From Amphritea balenae (GTDB lineage: Bacteria > Pseudomonadota > Gammaproteobacteria > Pseudomonadales > Balneatricaceae): DNA of 41,867 nt. Both the position numbers and the translations under genes were made by a program. The stretch spans positions 1 to 41,867 of the forward strand of contig NZ_RQXV01000019.1 of assembly GCF_003858655.1 (NCBI RefSeq). The letters run 5' to 3'. The stretch's first letter is position 1. Each line of letters opens with the position of its first letter. This document shows, piece after piece, positions 25,701 through 34,708 of this stretch. Under the pieces are notes generated by a model. It was not told the origin of the DNA and did not search any database. It saw only the letters and a list, made by a program, of their open reading frames with translations.

Positions 25701-26681
25701 ATGCCTATCAGGTTTGGCGCGCCAGGATGCGCCCTTATTCTCTCAGTAGTATTAACTGGCTGCGGTAGTGGTGATAGTCCTGAGAAACACGTCGAATACG
25801 CTCTGCAAGGTGCCTATTCCGCAACGATTTCACCCCAGGCTAAATATGCTGCAATAGGCTCTTTTAACCATGGTGGCAGCCTTTGGGATATTACCCAGCA
25901 CGAGCGGCTCTATAACTGGAATCATAAGGCCGGTGATTTTAGTATCATCGCAGCCAGTGCTTTCTCTCCAGATGAGCTTTATGCCAGCACGGCCAATCAA
26001 CAGGATCTGGTATTGTGGAACCTGAGCAATGGTCAGCCGGAAGGGTTCTGGAGTTCCCCCGCAGAAATTCTGGATATGGATCTTTCGCCCAATGGCGATT
26101 ACGCCCTGCTAGGCTTAGCCGATCACACGGCGGTCTATTTTGATGTAAAGAATGGCGGCGTAATTCAAACCTTTCGTCATGATGCCAGGGTAAAATCGGT
26201 CGACCTGAGTGATGATGCATTGCTGGCTCTGACTGGCGACGACGCCTATAACGCCACGCTCTGGGATGTTCAGGGTAACCGTATTCTGCACAGCATAAAG
26301 CTGGGTAATATCGTTGATACCGTCGCATTATCACCTGATAAGCAACTGATATTCAGCTCCGGCAGTCTGGATAAAGCCGTAATCTGGAGTGCTCAGGACG
26401 GTAAAGTTCTGCACACCCTATCGGATAACAAAGACCTGTTTGGTAAGCGTTTGAGTTTTACATCAGCCCAGTTTTCATCGGACAACAGCAAGCTACTGAC
26501 CGGAACAGCCTCCGGCTCCGTTCAATTATGGAATACGACTGACGGCAAGATGCTGCGAAACTGGGGAGTGCATAAACGCGATCCCTACGGCCCTAACAGC
26601 ACCGGCGTTTATGCGGTTGGCTTTGGTCAGGGCAAATATTTTGCGGTTGGCTCTAACGGCATAATTAATGAGCTGAAATAA
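25701..26681 (+). CDS. WD40-repeat lipoprotein
   Basis: The protein has 326 residues and a lipoprotein signal peptide with the lipobox LTGC (lipidated Cys near residue 21) followed by GSGDS; the absence of Asp at +2 favours the outer membrane. The rest is a seven-bladed beta-propeller of WD40 type, visible as repeated blocks ending in (L/I/V)W(D/N/S): SLWDIT, LVLWNLS, ATLWDVQ, AVIWSAQ, VQLWNTT. Such propellers act as scaffolds for protein-protein contacts. No enzymatic motif is seen and I assign no specific function. The ATG at 25701 is preceded by AGGA at a suitable distance. A 15-bp terminator hairpin follows. Confidence 0.85.
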   Translation: MPIRFGAPGCALILSVVLTGCGSGDSPEKHVEYALQGAYSATISPQAKYAAIGSFNHGGSLWDITQHERLYNWNHKAGDFSIIAASAFSPDELYASTANQQDLVLWNLSNGQPEGFWSSPAEILDMDLSPNGDYALLGLADHTAVYFDVKNGGVIQTFRHDARVKSVDLSDDALLALTGDDAYNATLWDVQGNRILHSIKLGNIVDTVALSPDKQLIFSSGSLDKAVIWSAQDGKVLHTLSDNKDLFGKRLSFTSAQFSSDNSKLLTGTASGSVQLWNTTDGKMLRNWGVHKRDPYGPNSTGVYAVGFGQGKYFAVGSNGIINELK

Positions 26682-26711
26682 ATCTTTGATTCAAAACATC
26701 GCTATGCGACG

Positions 26712-26745
26712 AAGTTAAAAACCGCCTTTCGGCGGTTTTTAACTT
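26712..26745. terminator. Bidirectional terminator between the WD40 gene and aapP
   Basis: A 15-bp perfect stem (AAGTTAAAAACCGCC and its complement) with a TTTC loop, T-rich on both strands. Confidence 0.93.
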
Positions 26746-26754
26746 TTTCTACTA

Positions 26755-26771
26755 GCCGGGCAACGCCCGGC
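26755..26771 (-). other. GC-rich hairpin after aapP
   Basis: GCCGGGC-AAC-GCCCGGC is a perfect 7-bp stem between aapP and the shared terminator. It lacks a T tract on the aap strand, so it probably blocks 3' exonuclease decay. Confidence 0.55.
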
Positions 26772-26792
26772 AATCGCCCCACAGGAACAACC

Positions 26793-27554
26793 TTAGTGTT
26801 GAAGTATCTGACTCAGGAACAGCTGGGTTCGTTCATGCTGTGGATTTTCAAAGAACTCGTGAGGTTCATTCTCCTCAACAATCTGTCCACCATCCATAAA
26901 GATAACCCGGTCCGCTACTGTTTTGGCAAAACCCATCTCGTGGGTCACACAGAGCATGGTCATACCTTCATGCGCCAGCTCGACCATTACATCCAGCACC
27001 TCTTTGATCATCTCGGGATCAAGTGCCGAAGTAGGCTCATCAAACAGCATCACATCAGGATTCATACAGAGTGAACGGGCAATGGCCACCCGCTGCTGCT
27101 GACCGCCGGAAAGCTGACCCGGATACTTCAGCGCCTGATCAGGAATTTTTACCCGCTCAAGCAACTCCATCGCCTGCTTTTCAGCTTCCTTACGCGGCAA
27201 CTTTTTCACCCAGATCGGTGCCAGTACACAGTTTTCCAGTACCGTTAGGTGAGGGAAAAGATTAAAGTGCTGAAACACCATACCCACATCTTTTCGTACC
27301 AGCTCGATATTTTTCAGATCCTCAGTCAGAGGTACATCGTTTACAATAATATCCCCTTTCTGATGTTCCTCAAGCCGATTGATACAGCGAATCATGGTTG
27401 ATTTACCCGACCCCGAAGGACCACATATAACAATCTTTTCACCCTGTTTGACCTGCAGATTGATATTTTTTAATACATGAAACTCGCCGTACCATTTATT
27501 TACGTCGCGTAGTTCCACCATCAGATGATCTGTAACAGCTTGTGGATTACTCAT
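26793..27554 (-). CDS. aapP: General L-amino-acid ABC transporter, ATP-binding protein
   Basis: AapP is the ATPase that drives the AapQM permease. The start is set at the ATG at 27554 (MSNPQAVTD); a GTG further upstream would overlap aapM and adds nothing recognisable. The 253 residues have Walker A GPSGSGKS, the Q-loop region [17 protein letters not shown], the signature [15 protein letters not shown], Walker [15 protein letters not shown] and the switch His in CVTHEMGFA. This pattern is that of the polar amino-acid (GlnQ/HisP/AapP) group. It closes the aapJQMP operon, 19 bp after aapM. Confidence 0.95.
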   Translation of the reverse strand: MSNPQAVTDHLMVELRDVNKWYGEFHVLKNINLQVKQGEKIVICGPSGSGKSTMIRCINRLEEHQKGDIIVNDVPLTEDLKNIELVRKDVGMVFQHFNLFPHLTVLENCVLAPIWVKKLPRKEAEKQAMELLERVKIPDQALKYPGQLSGGQQQRVAIARSLCMNPDVMLFDEPTSALDPEMIKEVLDVMVELAHEGMTMLCVTHEMGFAKTVADRVIFMDGGQIVEENEPHEFFENPQHERTQLFLSQILQH

Positions 27555-27573
27555 AATTAAAGTCTCTCTGTAA

Positions 27574-28674
27574 TCAGGCACGGTTGCTATGGCCAGTATG
27601 TAATTTATGTTCCAGATGCATCGAATAACGAGACATACTGAAGCAGAAGACCCAGAACATCAGCGCAACAAATATATAACTTTCAGTGGAATAACCGATC
27701 CATTTCGGATCCTGATTCGCCGCCTGGCCTATCGCCAGCAGATCAAACAGACCGATAATCAGGACCAGACTGGTATCTTTGAACAACGCAATAAAGGTGT
27801 TCACTATTCCAGGAATCATCAGCTTCAGCGCCTGCGGCATAATGATCAGTATCATCTTCTGCCAATACCCCAACCCTAATGCATCAGCCGCCTCATACTG
27901 CCCCTTAGGGATCGCCTGAAGGCCACCACGAATAACTTCGGCCATATAAGCTGACTGGAACAGAGTGATACCGATCAGTGCTCGCAACAGTTTGTCGAAG
28001 CTCATATCCTCAGGAAAAAACAGCGGCAACATCACCGACGCCATAAACAACACAGTAATCAGCGGAACACCCCGCCAGATTTCGATGAAGATAATACAGA
28101 CCGACCGTACTATCGGCATTTCCGATTGCCGCCCCAGCGCCAACAATATCCCCAGCGGCAGCGACGCAACTATACCGACTACAGCCAAAACCAGAGTCAG
28201 ACTTAACCCTCCCCACAGATGCGTTTCCACTTGCATCAGACCGAAGCTGTTGCCATACAGCAAGAAGTAAGCGATGACCGGGAAAACCACCAACAAGAAG
28301 AGGGCCATCCACCCCTTAAATGGGGTTCTGGGTAGAACCAACCAGATAATCGAGCCGATGAGCAGCACAAACGCCAAATTGAGACGCCAGTATTCCTCAG
28401 CCGGATAAAAGCCGTACAGGAATTGGTTCAGGCGTACATTAATAAACACCCAGCAGGCACCGCCGCTGGTACAAGCATCCCGTGATTCACCGAACAGATC
28501 GGCATCAAGAATAGTCCACTGAATAATCGGAATCAGCCAACTAATCAGAAAATAACCAAGAACAATGGTCGCTACAGAGCTAATCGGACCGTTAAACAGA
28601 TGCTTACGCATCCAGGCGACGACACCGATGGTGTTCGACGGCGCAGGTAGTGTTGGTTGTAAGTCATATTTCAT
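27574..28674 (-). CDS. aapM: General L-amino-acid ABC transporter, permease AapM
   Basis: AapM forms half of the membrane channel with AapQ. The 366 residues have a long N-terminal portion with extra membrane segments, as usual for AapM, followed by the conserved permease domain. The EAA loop is clear ([21 protein letters not shown]), the contact to AapP, preceded by [19 protein letters not shown]. An insert with Cys ([12 protein letters not shown]) lies in the first extracytoplasmic loop. The ATG at 28674 follows AGGAGGGG. It lies 11 bp after aapQ. Confidence 0.94.
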   Translation of the reverse strand: MKYDLQPTLPAPSNTIGVVAWMRKHLFNGPISSVATIVLGYFLISWLIPIIQWTILDADLFGESRDACTSGGACWVFINVRLNQFLYGFYPAEEYWRLNLAFVLLIGSIIWLVLPRTPFKGWMALFLLVVFPVIAYFLLYGNSFGLMQVETHLWGGLSLTLVLAVVGIVASLPLGILLALGRQSEMPIVRSVCIIFIEIWRGVPLITVLFMASVMLPLFFPEDMSFDKLLRALIGITLFQSAYMAEVIRGGLQAIPKGQYEAADALGLGYWQKMILIIMPQALKLMIPGIVNTFIALFKDTSLVLIIGLFDLLAIGQAANQDPKWIGYSTESYIFVALMFWVFCFSMSRYSMHLEHKLHTGHSNRA

Positions 28675-28685
28675 TGCATCCCCTC

Positions 28686-29912
28686 CTAGCGCTCAGTTAA
28701 CTGAATTCTGGCGTTATACCAGTTCATAAACATCGAAGTGACCAGACTCAACGTCAGATACACCGCCATAGTCATCGCTATCACCTCGATCGCCTGTCCC
28801 GTCTGGTTCAGGGTAGTCCCGGCAAACACGTTAACCAGGTCCGGATAACCGATAGCCGTCGCCAGAGAGGAGTTTTTAGTCAGGTTAAGGTATTGACTGG
28901 TCAAAGGAGGAATAATGACCCGTAGCGCTTGAGGAATAACGATAAAGCGCAATGTTTTTGCTTTAGGTAAGCCTAGCGCAGATGCCGCTTCCGTCTGTCC
29001 ATGGGAGACGGCCAGAATGCCCGCCCGAACAGTTTCGGCGATAAAAGCAGCGGTATAGATACTCAATGCTAACCACAAGGCGATCAGTTCAGGAATAACC
29101 GTAATACCACCACGGAAGTTAAATCCTTTCAGTTCAGGATGTTCCAGCACCATCGGCATGCCAGAGACCAGGAATAACAACAATGGTACCCCAAGAATCA
29201 AACCAACACTGGCCCAGAATATAGGAAACTGTTGGCCGGTATCTTCTTGTCGCTTTTTAGCCCAGCGGGACATAAACCAGCTGCCAACTAATGCCGCAAA
29301 AAAGCCAAAAATGACAATACCAAAACCATCTTCCGCAACCGGTGCCGGAACGATCAGCCCCCGGTTATTCAGAAAAGAACTGAAAAACTCGATACTCTGA
29401 CGCGGATGAGGCAATGTTCGCAGCACCGCAAAGTACCAGAAGAATATCTGTAACAGCAGAGGTATATTTCGAAAAATTTCAATGTACACAGCTGAAATCT
29501 TAGAGATCAGCCAGTTATCCGATAGCCGGGCAATCCCGATCAGAAAGCCTAGTATAGTTGCCGCGATGATACCCATCGCAGCAATAAGAACAGTATTCAG
29601 TAAACCAACAAAAAAAGTAGCGCCATAACTTGAGGCTTCAGTGTATTCGATGAGACTCATCGCAATACCAAATCCAGCTTCCTGGGTCAGGAAATCAAAA
29701 CCGGTGGTAATACCACGTTGTTCAAGATTGGTAAGGGTGTTATCGACAACACTGTAGAAGAAGTAACCCAGTACAGCTAATAACAGGGTTTGAAATAGTA
29801 ACGACCGTTTCTTGGGGTCGTTCCAGAATTTTGGCTGGTTCGCTGGTGGCGCTTTTGGCTGCGCGGAACCACCATCAGGCTTGTGACCTGAATTCGACAT
29901 GTCAGAGGACAT
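28686..29912 (-). CDS. aapQ: General L-amino-acid ABC transporter, permease AapQ
   Basis: AapQ is the second permease of the Aap system in the inner membrane. It has 408 residues: a hydrophilic Pro/Ala-rich N-terminus, then about eight membrane segments. Conserved features are EIFRNIPLLLQIFFWYF in the middle and the EAA loop TEAASALGLPKAKTLRFIVIPQAL near the end, followed by PPLTSQYLNLTKNSSLA. The ATG at 29912 has GGAG seven bases before it; a second ATG four codons later is possible but less well placed. A 12-bp hairpin lies in the 92-bp gap from aapJ. Confidence 0.94.
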   Translation of the reverse strand: MSSDMSNSGHKPDGGSAQPKAPPANQPKFWNDPKKRSLLFQTLLLAVLGYFFYSVVDNTLTNLEQRGITTGFDFLTQEAGFGIAMSLIEYTEASSYGATFFVGLLNTVLIAAMGIIAATILGFLIGIARLSDNWLISKISAVYIEIFRNIPLLLQIFFWYFAVLRTLPHPRQSIEFFSSFLNNRGLIVPAPVAEDGFGIVIFGFFAALVGSWFMSRWAKKRQEDTGQQFPIFWASVGLILGVPLLLFLVSGMPMVLEHPELKGFNFRGGITVIPELIALWLALSIYTAAFIAETVRAGILAVSHGQTEAASALGLPKAKTLRFIVIPQALRVIIPPLTSQYLNLTKNSSLATAIGYPDLVNVFAGTTLNQTGQAIEVIAMTMAVYLTLSLVTSMFMNWYNARIQLTER

Positions 29913-29968
29913 TGTAAACTCCAGAGATCAGTACACAGATCATTCTGCTTACACACAAGCAGAAACTA

Positions 29969-29996
29969 CAACGGCCAGCCCTATGGCTGGCCGTTG
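29969..29996 (-). other. Hairpin between aapJ and aapQ
   Basis: A perfect 12-bp stem (CAACGGCCAGCC and its complement) with a 4-nt loop begins 9 bp after the aapJ stop. There is no T tract on the transcribed strand, so it is best read as an mRNA stabiliser that keeps the binding protein more abundant than the permease. Confidence 0.7.
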
Positions 29997-30004
29997 ACCG
30001 GTGT

Positions 30005-31018
30005 TTAACGCATTGGAGGCGCGTACTGCAAACCTCCCTGGTTCCACAGCGCGTTGATGCCACGATCAAGACCCAGAGGCGAATCCTTACCTACGTTACG
30101 CTCATAAGCTTCAGAGTAGTTACCGACCTGCTTAACGACCTGGAATGCCCAGTCATCAGCCAGTCCCAGTCCTTTACCTTTTGGCCCATCCAGACCCAGC
30201 AGACGCTTAACGTTCGGATCACTGCTTTCAGCTTTCATCTTATCGGCATTACCTGAGCTCACACCCAGTTCTTCAGCGTTCAACATTGCATTATGGGTCC
30301 ACTTCACAATATTGAACCATTGATCATCACCCTGACGTACAACCGGACCCAGAGGCTCTTTAGAGATAACTTCTGGCAATGCTCCTACAGCAGAAGGATC
30401 CTGCATACGGGTACGCAAACCAGCAGCCTGCGACAGGTCCGTGGTAAAGGAATCACAACGACCGCTATCAAATGCCTGAGCCGCCTGATCATTAGTATCA
30501 AATACTACAGGCGTGTAACTGATACCGTGGGTACGGAAGTAATCCGCCATATTCAGCTCAGTGGTAGTACCAGACTGTACACAAACCGTTGCACCGTCGA
30601 GCTCTTTAACGCTTTTCAGGCCCAGCTCTTTTTTCACCAGGAAGCCCTGGCCGTCGTAATAGTTTACCCCCGCAAAATTGATACCCAACTGAGTATCACG
30701 GGTCTGAGTCCAGGTGGTTACCCGGGACAACATATCTACCTCACCGGATACTAGTGCGGTAAAGCGTTCTTTAGCATTCAGAGGCACAAATTTTACTTTA
30801 GTAGCATCGCCCAGCACTGCTGCGGCAACGGCACGACAGAGATCCACATCCAGGCCTTTCCAGTTACCTTTATCATCAGGCACTGAGAAACCCGGCACAC
30901 CACCGGTTACACCACACTGTACTGCGCCACGTTCCTGCACAGTTTCCAGAGTACCGGCCATAGCCGTTCCAGACATTGCAACCATCAGGGCCGTAGCTGA
31001 GATTAGGTTTTTCTTCAT
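30005..31018 (-). CDS. aapJ: General L-amino-acid ABC transporter, periplasmic binding protein AapJ
   Basis: AapJ binds a broad range of L-amino acids in the periplasm and delivers them to AapQMP. The ATG at 31018 is preferred because GAGGA lies at the right distance; another ATG 18 bp upstream has no ribosome site and encodes only extra basic residues. The 337 residues have a signal peptide (MKKNLISATALMVAMSGTAMA-G) and the typical opening LETVQERGAVQCGVTGG. The ligand-site region WKGLDVDLCRAVAAAVLGD follows. Two Cys after the signal (VQCGV, VDLCR) are usual in this family. It is the first gene of aapJQMP. Confidence 0.95.
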   Translation of the reverse strand: MKKNLISATALMVAMSGTAMAGTLETVQERGAVQCGVTGGVPGFSVPDDKGNWKGLDVDLCRAVAAAVLGDATKVKFVPLNAKERFTALVSGEVDMLSRVTTWTQTRDTQLGINFAGVNYYDGQGFLVKKELGLKSVKELDGATVCVQSGTTTELNMADYFRTHGISYTPVVFDTNDQAAQAFDSGRCDSFTTDLSQAAGLRTRMQDPSAVGALPEVISKEPLGPVVRQGDDQWFNIVKWTHNAMLNAEELGVSSGNADKMKAESSDPNVKRLLGLDGPKGKGLGLADDWAFQVVKQVGNYSEAYERNVGKDSPLGLDRGINALWNQGGLQYAPPMR

Positions 31019-31315
31019 CGGATGTTTCCTCTTCATATGTCACGCATTAATTAAAAAAGCGGGCCAATTTAATGACTTATATACATGAGTGAGGCTCTGC
31101 AAAGAGCATTCCACTTTTTTATTTTTGTTATCAGTTTAGTTAACTTCGCAAGTTCTCAGTGTAGCAAGTGATTTACACCTGTACAGAAAACCGCTTATTA
31201 ATCTTTGTCTTGCAGCTTTCAATAATGTTGAAATCGATTCACAAATGAACTGTCATATTCGTTCATTGTTACTAACAAAAACGCTCACGCGTATTCTTTT
31301 CAATAAATAGCGCCC
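31019..31315. other. Intergenic region upstream of aapJ
   Basis: No gene is visible. It must contain the aapJ promoter, but I see neither a convincing -35/-10 pair nor a -24/-12 site. AT-rich sequence with TATATAAG on the minus strand lies near 31075-31085, next to a small hairpin (GCTCT-GCAA-AGAGC, about 31094-31107). Confidence 0.4.
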
Positions 31316-31346
31316 AAAAAAAAGCCATCCTCATGGATGGCTTTTT
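31316..31346 (-). terminator. Terminator of the FKBP gene
   Basis: GCCATCC-TCAT-GGATGGC with flanking A and T runs gives a 12-bp stem and a T tract on the minus strand, 17 bp after the gene's stop. Confidence 0.93.
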
Positions 31347-31362
31347 ATTCTGTGCCAGTGCA

Positions 31363-32088
31363 TCACTCAGCCGGATTCACTTCAAGTAGCTCTATCTCAA
31401 ATACCAGGGTCGCATTCGGGCCAATGACTTCACCCCGACCACCCGGTCCATAGGCAAGATCAGCGGGTATTACTAAACGCGCTTTTCCACCCGGCTTCAT
31501 CAGTTGCAGACCTTCGGTCCAGCCAGGGATAACGCCATTCAGAGGGAAAGATACCGGCTCATTACGGCTATAAGAGCTATCGAAATCGGTACCGTTAGTC
31601 AGATGACCACGGTAATGTACTTTAACGGTATCTGTCGCGGTTGGGTTCTCACCCTCACCGGCGGTCATCTCTTCGTACTGAAGACCAGACTCGGTAGTAG
31701 TGACACCCTCTTTCTTAGCATTCTCAGCCATATATTCCTGGCCTGCTTTCAGGTTATCGTCAGCCAGAGTCTCAAACGCTGCCTGCTGCTCCTGAACTTT
31801 CTTCTGCTGGAAAGCCATCATAGTCGCTTCCACCTCTTCAGGTGTTAGCAACGGATCTGTACCCGCGTAGACAGATTCAACCGCACGGCTCAGCGCATCA
31901 ATGTCCAGCTCGCTAACATCGGATTTCAGGCGCTCGCCTAACATCAGGCCCAGGCTATAACCCAGTTTCTGCTCATCTGTTTCCAGGGTATAAGGCTTTT
32001 CAGCCGGTGCGACCGGTTGCTCTTTATCTGAGCCACAGCCCACCAGCATCACACTTGCTACGGCAACAGCCACCAGCGTTTTTTTCAT
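31363..32088 (-). CDS. FKBP-type peptidyl-prolyl isomerase, Mip/FkpA-like lipoprotein
   Basis: This is a periplasmic folding catalyst that isomerises proline peptide bonds. The second ATG (32088) is chosen because AAGGA is seven bases before it and right next to the earlier ATG. The 241 residues have a lipoprotein signal with the lipobox LVGC followed by GSDKE, an N-terminal helical dimerisation domain (about 35-125, with KLGYSLGLMLGERLKSD typical of Mip/FkpA), and a C-terminal FKBP domain with VKVHYRGHLTNGTDFDSSY, VIPGWTEGLQLM and IPADLAYGPGGRG. A lipid anchor is less common in FkpA than in Mip-type proteins. It is monocistronic with its own terminator. Confidence 0.92.
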   Translation of the reverse strand: MKKTLVAVAVASVMLVGCGSDKEQPVAPAEKPYTLETDEQKLGYSLGLMLGERLKSDVSELDIDALSRAVESVYAGTDPLLTPEEVEATMMAFQQKKVQEQQAAFETLADDNLKAGQEYMAENAKKEGVTTTESGLQYEEMTAGEGENPTATDTVKVHYRGHLTNGTDFDSSYSRNEPVSFPLNGVIPGWTEGLQLMKPGGKARLVIPADLAYGPGGRGEVIGPNATLVFEIELLEVNPAE

Positions 32089-32229
32089 TATCATTCCTTA
32101 ATCATCATGATCAGTTAACAGCAGTAAGGAAGCTGAAGCCCTAATTAAATAGCGCACGGCACCTTGCATCTGCGAGCTTCAGGACTTGTTCGCAGGCTCC
32201 TTAGTATGCTATTAAACTTAAAAGTTCCG

Positions 32230-32739
32230 TCAATTACTACTACCTGCCCCGGCTTTATCAACTAACTTAAGGACTAAAGCGGATAATTCACTATTTATCT
32301 GCCCTTCGGGATTAACCACCAGGGACAGATTTTGATACGCCAGGCCTGACCCAGTAGCATTAGTCGAACCATTTATAGTGTTGCTTTCGGCACAGCACTC
32401 CAAGAGTTGGTACAACAATTCAATTTCTACCTTTTCAGCCGCCAGCTCAGCTTTTTTCAATGACTGATAACACTGTTTTTGTGTTGTAGAAGCTGAATAT
32501 TGACGTGCCTGATATCTTAATTGCCTTAATGGTTCTAAATGTTCAGTACGCCACTTCCTTGCCTTACCGTCATCCAGATTAGCCGGCAGTAAACGCCCCT
32601 GCTGCGCCAGCCAAAGTGCAAACAATAACTGGTTTACACTGAGCCCATACCGGTTTTGCAGTGTCAGACAAAGCTCCGCTACTCCCGGTTCAGAATAGAT
32701 CCTGACCGCATAATTCCAAAAGGCATTTTCTTCAGACAT
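32230..32739 (-). CDS. TIGR02444 family protein of unknown function
   Basis: The 169-residue protein starts with FWNYAVRIYSEPGVAE, followed by LCLTLQNRYGLSVNQLLFALWLAQQ, the signature of a gammaproteobacterial family whose function is not established. It is mostly helical, without a signal peptide or membrane segment, and so likely cytoplasmic. It is divergent from yheS with only 20 bp between the start codons, an arrangement often conserved in this family. The promoters must therefore overlap the opposite coding starts. Confidence 0.85.
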   Translation of the reverse strand: MSEENAFWNYAVRIYSEPGVAELCLTLQNRYGLSVNQLLFALWLAQQGRLLPANLDDGKARKWRTEHLEPLRQLRYQARQYSASTTQKQCYQSLKKAELAAEKVEIELLYQLLECCAESNTINGSTNATGSGLAYQNLSLVVNPEGQINSELSALVLKLVDKAGAGSSN

Positions 32740-32759
32740 CTGTGCTAAAATCCGCCGCC

Positions 32760-34673
32760 ATGATTCAGTTAAACCAGCTTAGCTTACAACGAGGACACCT
32801 GCGTCTGCTAGAAAAGGCGCAGTTGACCATTCACGCCAATCAAAAAGTCGGTATTGTCGGAGCCAATGGTGTCGGCAAATCGTCGCTTTTCAAACTCATT
32901 CTGGGTCAGTTACAACCCGATGAGGGAGACCTGCAACTGCCTGGCAATCTGACCATCGCCCACATGGCACAGGAAGTAGCCGACAGTGACCGGCGTGCCA
33001 TCGATTACGTACTCGACGGCGATCAACGATTACGTGAAATCCAACAGGCACTAGCCACTGCAGAACAAAATGGTGATCACCATCGTACCGGTGAAATTCA
33101 TGCAGAATTAGATGCTGTTGGCGGCTATACCGCTGAATCCCGCGCTCACCAGCTGCTCAATGGTTTAAGCTTCAGTACTGCAGATGCCGAACGTCCGGTA
33201 AATACTTTTTCCGGTGGTTGGCGTATCCGGCTGAACCTGGCCCAGGCACTGATGTGTCATTCTGATATTTTATTGCTGGATGAGCCGACCAACCACCTGG
33301 ATCTGGATGCGACTATCTGGTTGGAACAATGGTTGCGAAGCTATCCTGGCACCCTACTGTTGATATCCCATGACCGGGACTTTATCGACTCTGTTGCCAG
33401 CCATGTTGTTCATATGCATCAGCAGAAAACCGAACTGTATAAAGGCGGTTACAGCGACTTTGAAGTACGCCGGGCTGAACGGCTGGCACAACAGCAGTCG
33501 CAGTTTGAGAAACAACAGGTTCGTATCGCCGAGATCGAAAGCTTTGTTCGCCGCTTTAAAGCCAAAGCGACTAAAGCTAAACAGGCGCAGAGCCGGGTAA
33601 AAGAGCTTGAGCGCATGGAGATGATTGCGCCTGCCCATGTCGACAGCCCTTTCAGCTTTAGCTTTCAGGCATCCGATAAGATTTCATTCCCGCTGTTGAG
33701 CTTAGAAAAATGTAACCTGGGATATAACGACCCCATACTGAACAGCGTCAACCTGATACTGTCACCCGGCGATCGAATTGGTCTGTTAGGCCCAAACGGT
33801 GCCGGTAAATCGACCCTGATTAAAAGCCTGACAGCAGATCTGCCCCTACTGAATGGTGTATATAAGGCCGGAGAGCATCTCAAAATAGGCTATTTTGCTC
33901 AGCATCAGCTTGAAGCTCTCGATCTTGAGGCATCGCCGGCACTGCATATACAACGGATCTCACCGAAAGCCACCGAGCAGGAGATACGCAATTACCTCGG
34001 CAGCTTTGACTTTAACGGCGATCGGGCTCTGGAGCCTGTAAAACTATTTTCCGGCGGCGAAAAGGCCCGGGTTGCGCTGGCATTGATCGCCTGGCAGAAA
34101 CCTAACCTGTTACTGCTTGATGAACCAACTAACCACCTCGACCTTGAAGTGCGCCATGCGCTAACGCTGGCGTTACAAAGCTTTGAGGGTGCTCTGATTC
34201 TGGTATCCCACGATCGCCACCTGCTGCGTAATACCGTGGATCAGTTTGTCCTGGTTGCCAACGGCGCCGTTAAAGTATTCGACGGCGATATGGATGACTA
34301 TCAACAATGGCTCAGCTCCCAACGCCGGCAACAAAACCAATCGCAGCAACCTGAACGGGAAAACCGCTCTCTCAGTGCGACCGAAAAGAAAGAACAGAAG
34401 CGACTCGAAGCGGAGCGCCGAAGCGCTTTACGTCCATTGAAAAAAGCGATTGAAAAGCTCGAATCTCAGTTAGATAAAATTACCGCATCCCTGACAGATG
34501 TCGAAGCACAACTGGCAGATATCAGTCTTTACGAAGATGCCAACAAAGGTAAATTAAAACAGCTACTGCAAACCCAGGGTGAGTTGCAGCAAAGCGCTGA
34601 TAACACAGAGATGGAGTGGCTGGATAAACTGGAAGAGCTAGAAGAACTGGAAACCGCTACCACCGCTCCATAA
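32760..34673 (+). CDS. yheS: ABC-F family ATPase YheS
   Basis: YheS is a cytoplasmic ABC-F protein thought to act on ribosomes. The start is the ATG at 32760 (MIQLNQLSLQRG), as in E. coli YheS; a GTG 18 bp upstream would add six residues with no support. The 637 residues have two ATPase domains: Walker A GANGVGKSS and GPNGAGKST, signatures FSGGWRIRLNLAQAL and FSGGEKARVALALI, and two LLLDEPTNHLDL Walker B motifs. Between them lies the linker with RFKAKATKAKQAQSRVKELERME, characteristic of the group. A charged coiled-coil C-terminus follows (about 525-630). The stop codon sits in the loop of a hairpin. Confidence 0.95.
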   Translation: MIQLNQLSLQRGHLRLLEKAQLTIHANQKVGIVGANGVGKSSLFKLILGQLQPDEGDLQLPGNLTIAHMAQEVADSDRRAIDYVLDGDQRLREIQQALATAEQNGDHHRTGEIHAELDAVGGYTAESRAHQLLNGLSFSTADAERPVNTFSGGWRIRLNLAQALMCHSDILLLDEPTNHLDLDATIWLEQWLRSYPGTLLLISHDRDFIDSVASHVVHMHQQKTELYKGGYSDFEVRRAERLAQQQSQFEKQQVRIAEIESFVRRFKAKATKAKQAQSRVKELERMEMIAPAHVDSPFSFSFQASDKISFPLLSLEKCNLGYNDPILNSVNLILSPGDRIGLLGPNGAGKSTLIKSLTADLPLLNGVYKAGEHLKIGYFAQHQLEALDLEASPALHIQRISPKATEQEIRNYLGSFDFNGDRALEPVKLFSGGEKARVALALIAWQKPNLLLLDEPTNHLDLEVRHALTLALQSFEGALILVSHDRHLLRNTVDQFVLVANGAVKVFDGDMDDYQQWLSSQRRQQNQSQQPERENRSLSATEKKEQKRLEAERRSALRPLKKAIEKLESQLDKITASLTDVEAQLADISLYEDANKGKLKQLLQTQGELQQSADNTEMEWLDKLEELEELETATTAP

Positions 34674-34683
34674 CGGAGCGGTG
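34661..34683. other. Hairpin over the yheS stop codon
   Basis: CACCGCTCC and GGAGCGGTG form a perfect 9-bp stem whose 5-nt loop (34670-34674) contains the yheS TAA. There is no T tract on either side, so it is likely a 3'-end stabiliser or a Rho-assisted end between two convergent genes. Confidence 0.6.
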
Positions 34684-34708
34684 ACATGCAAAAGCTGATT
34701 ACATTGAC

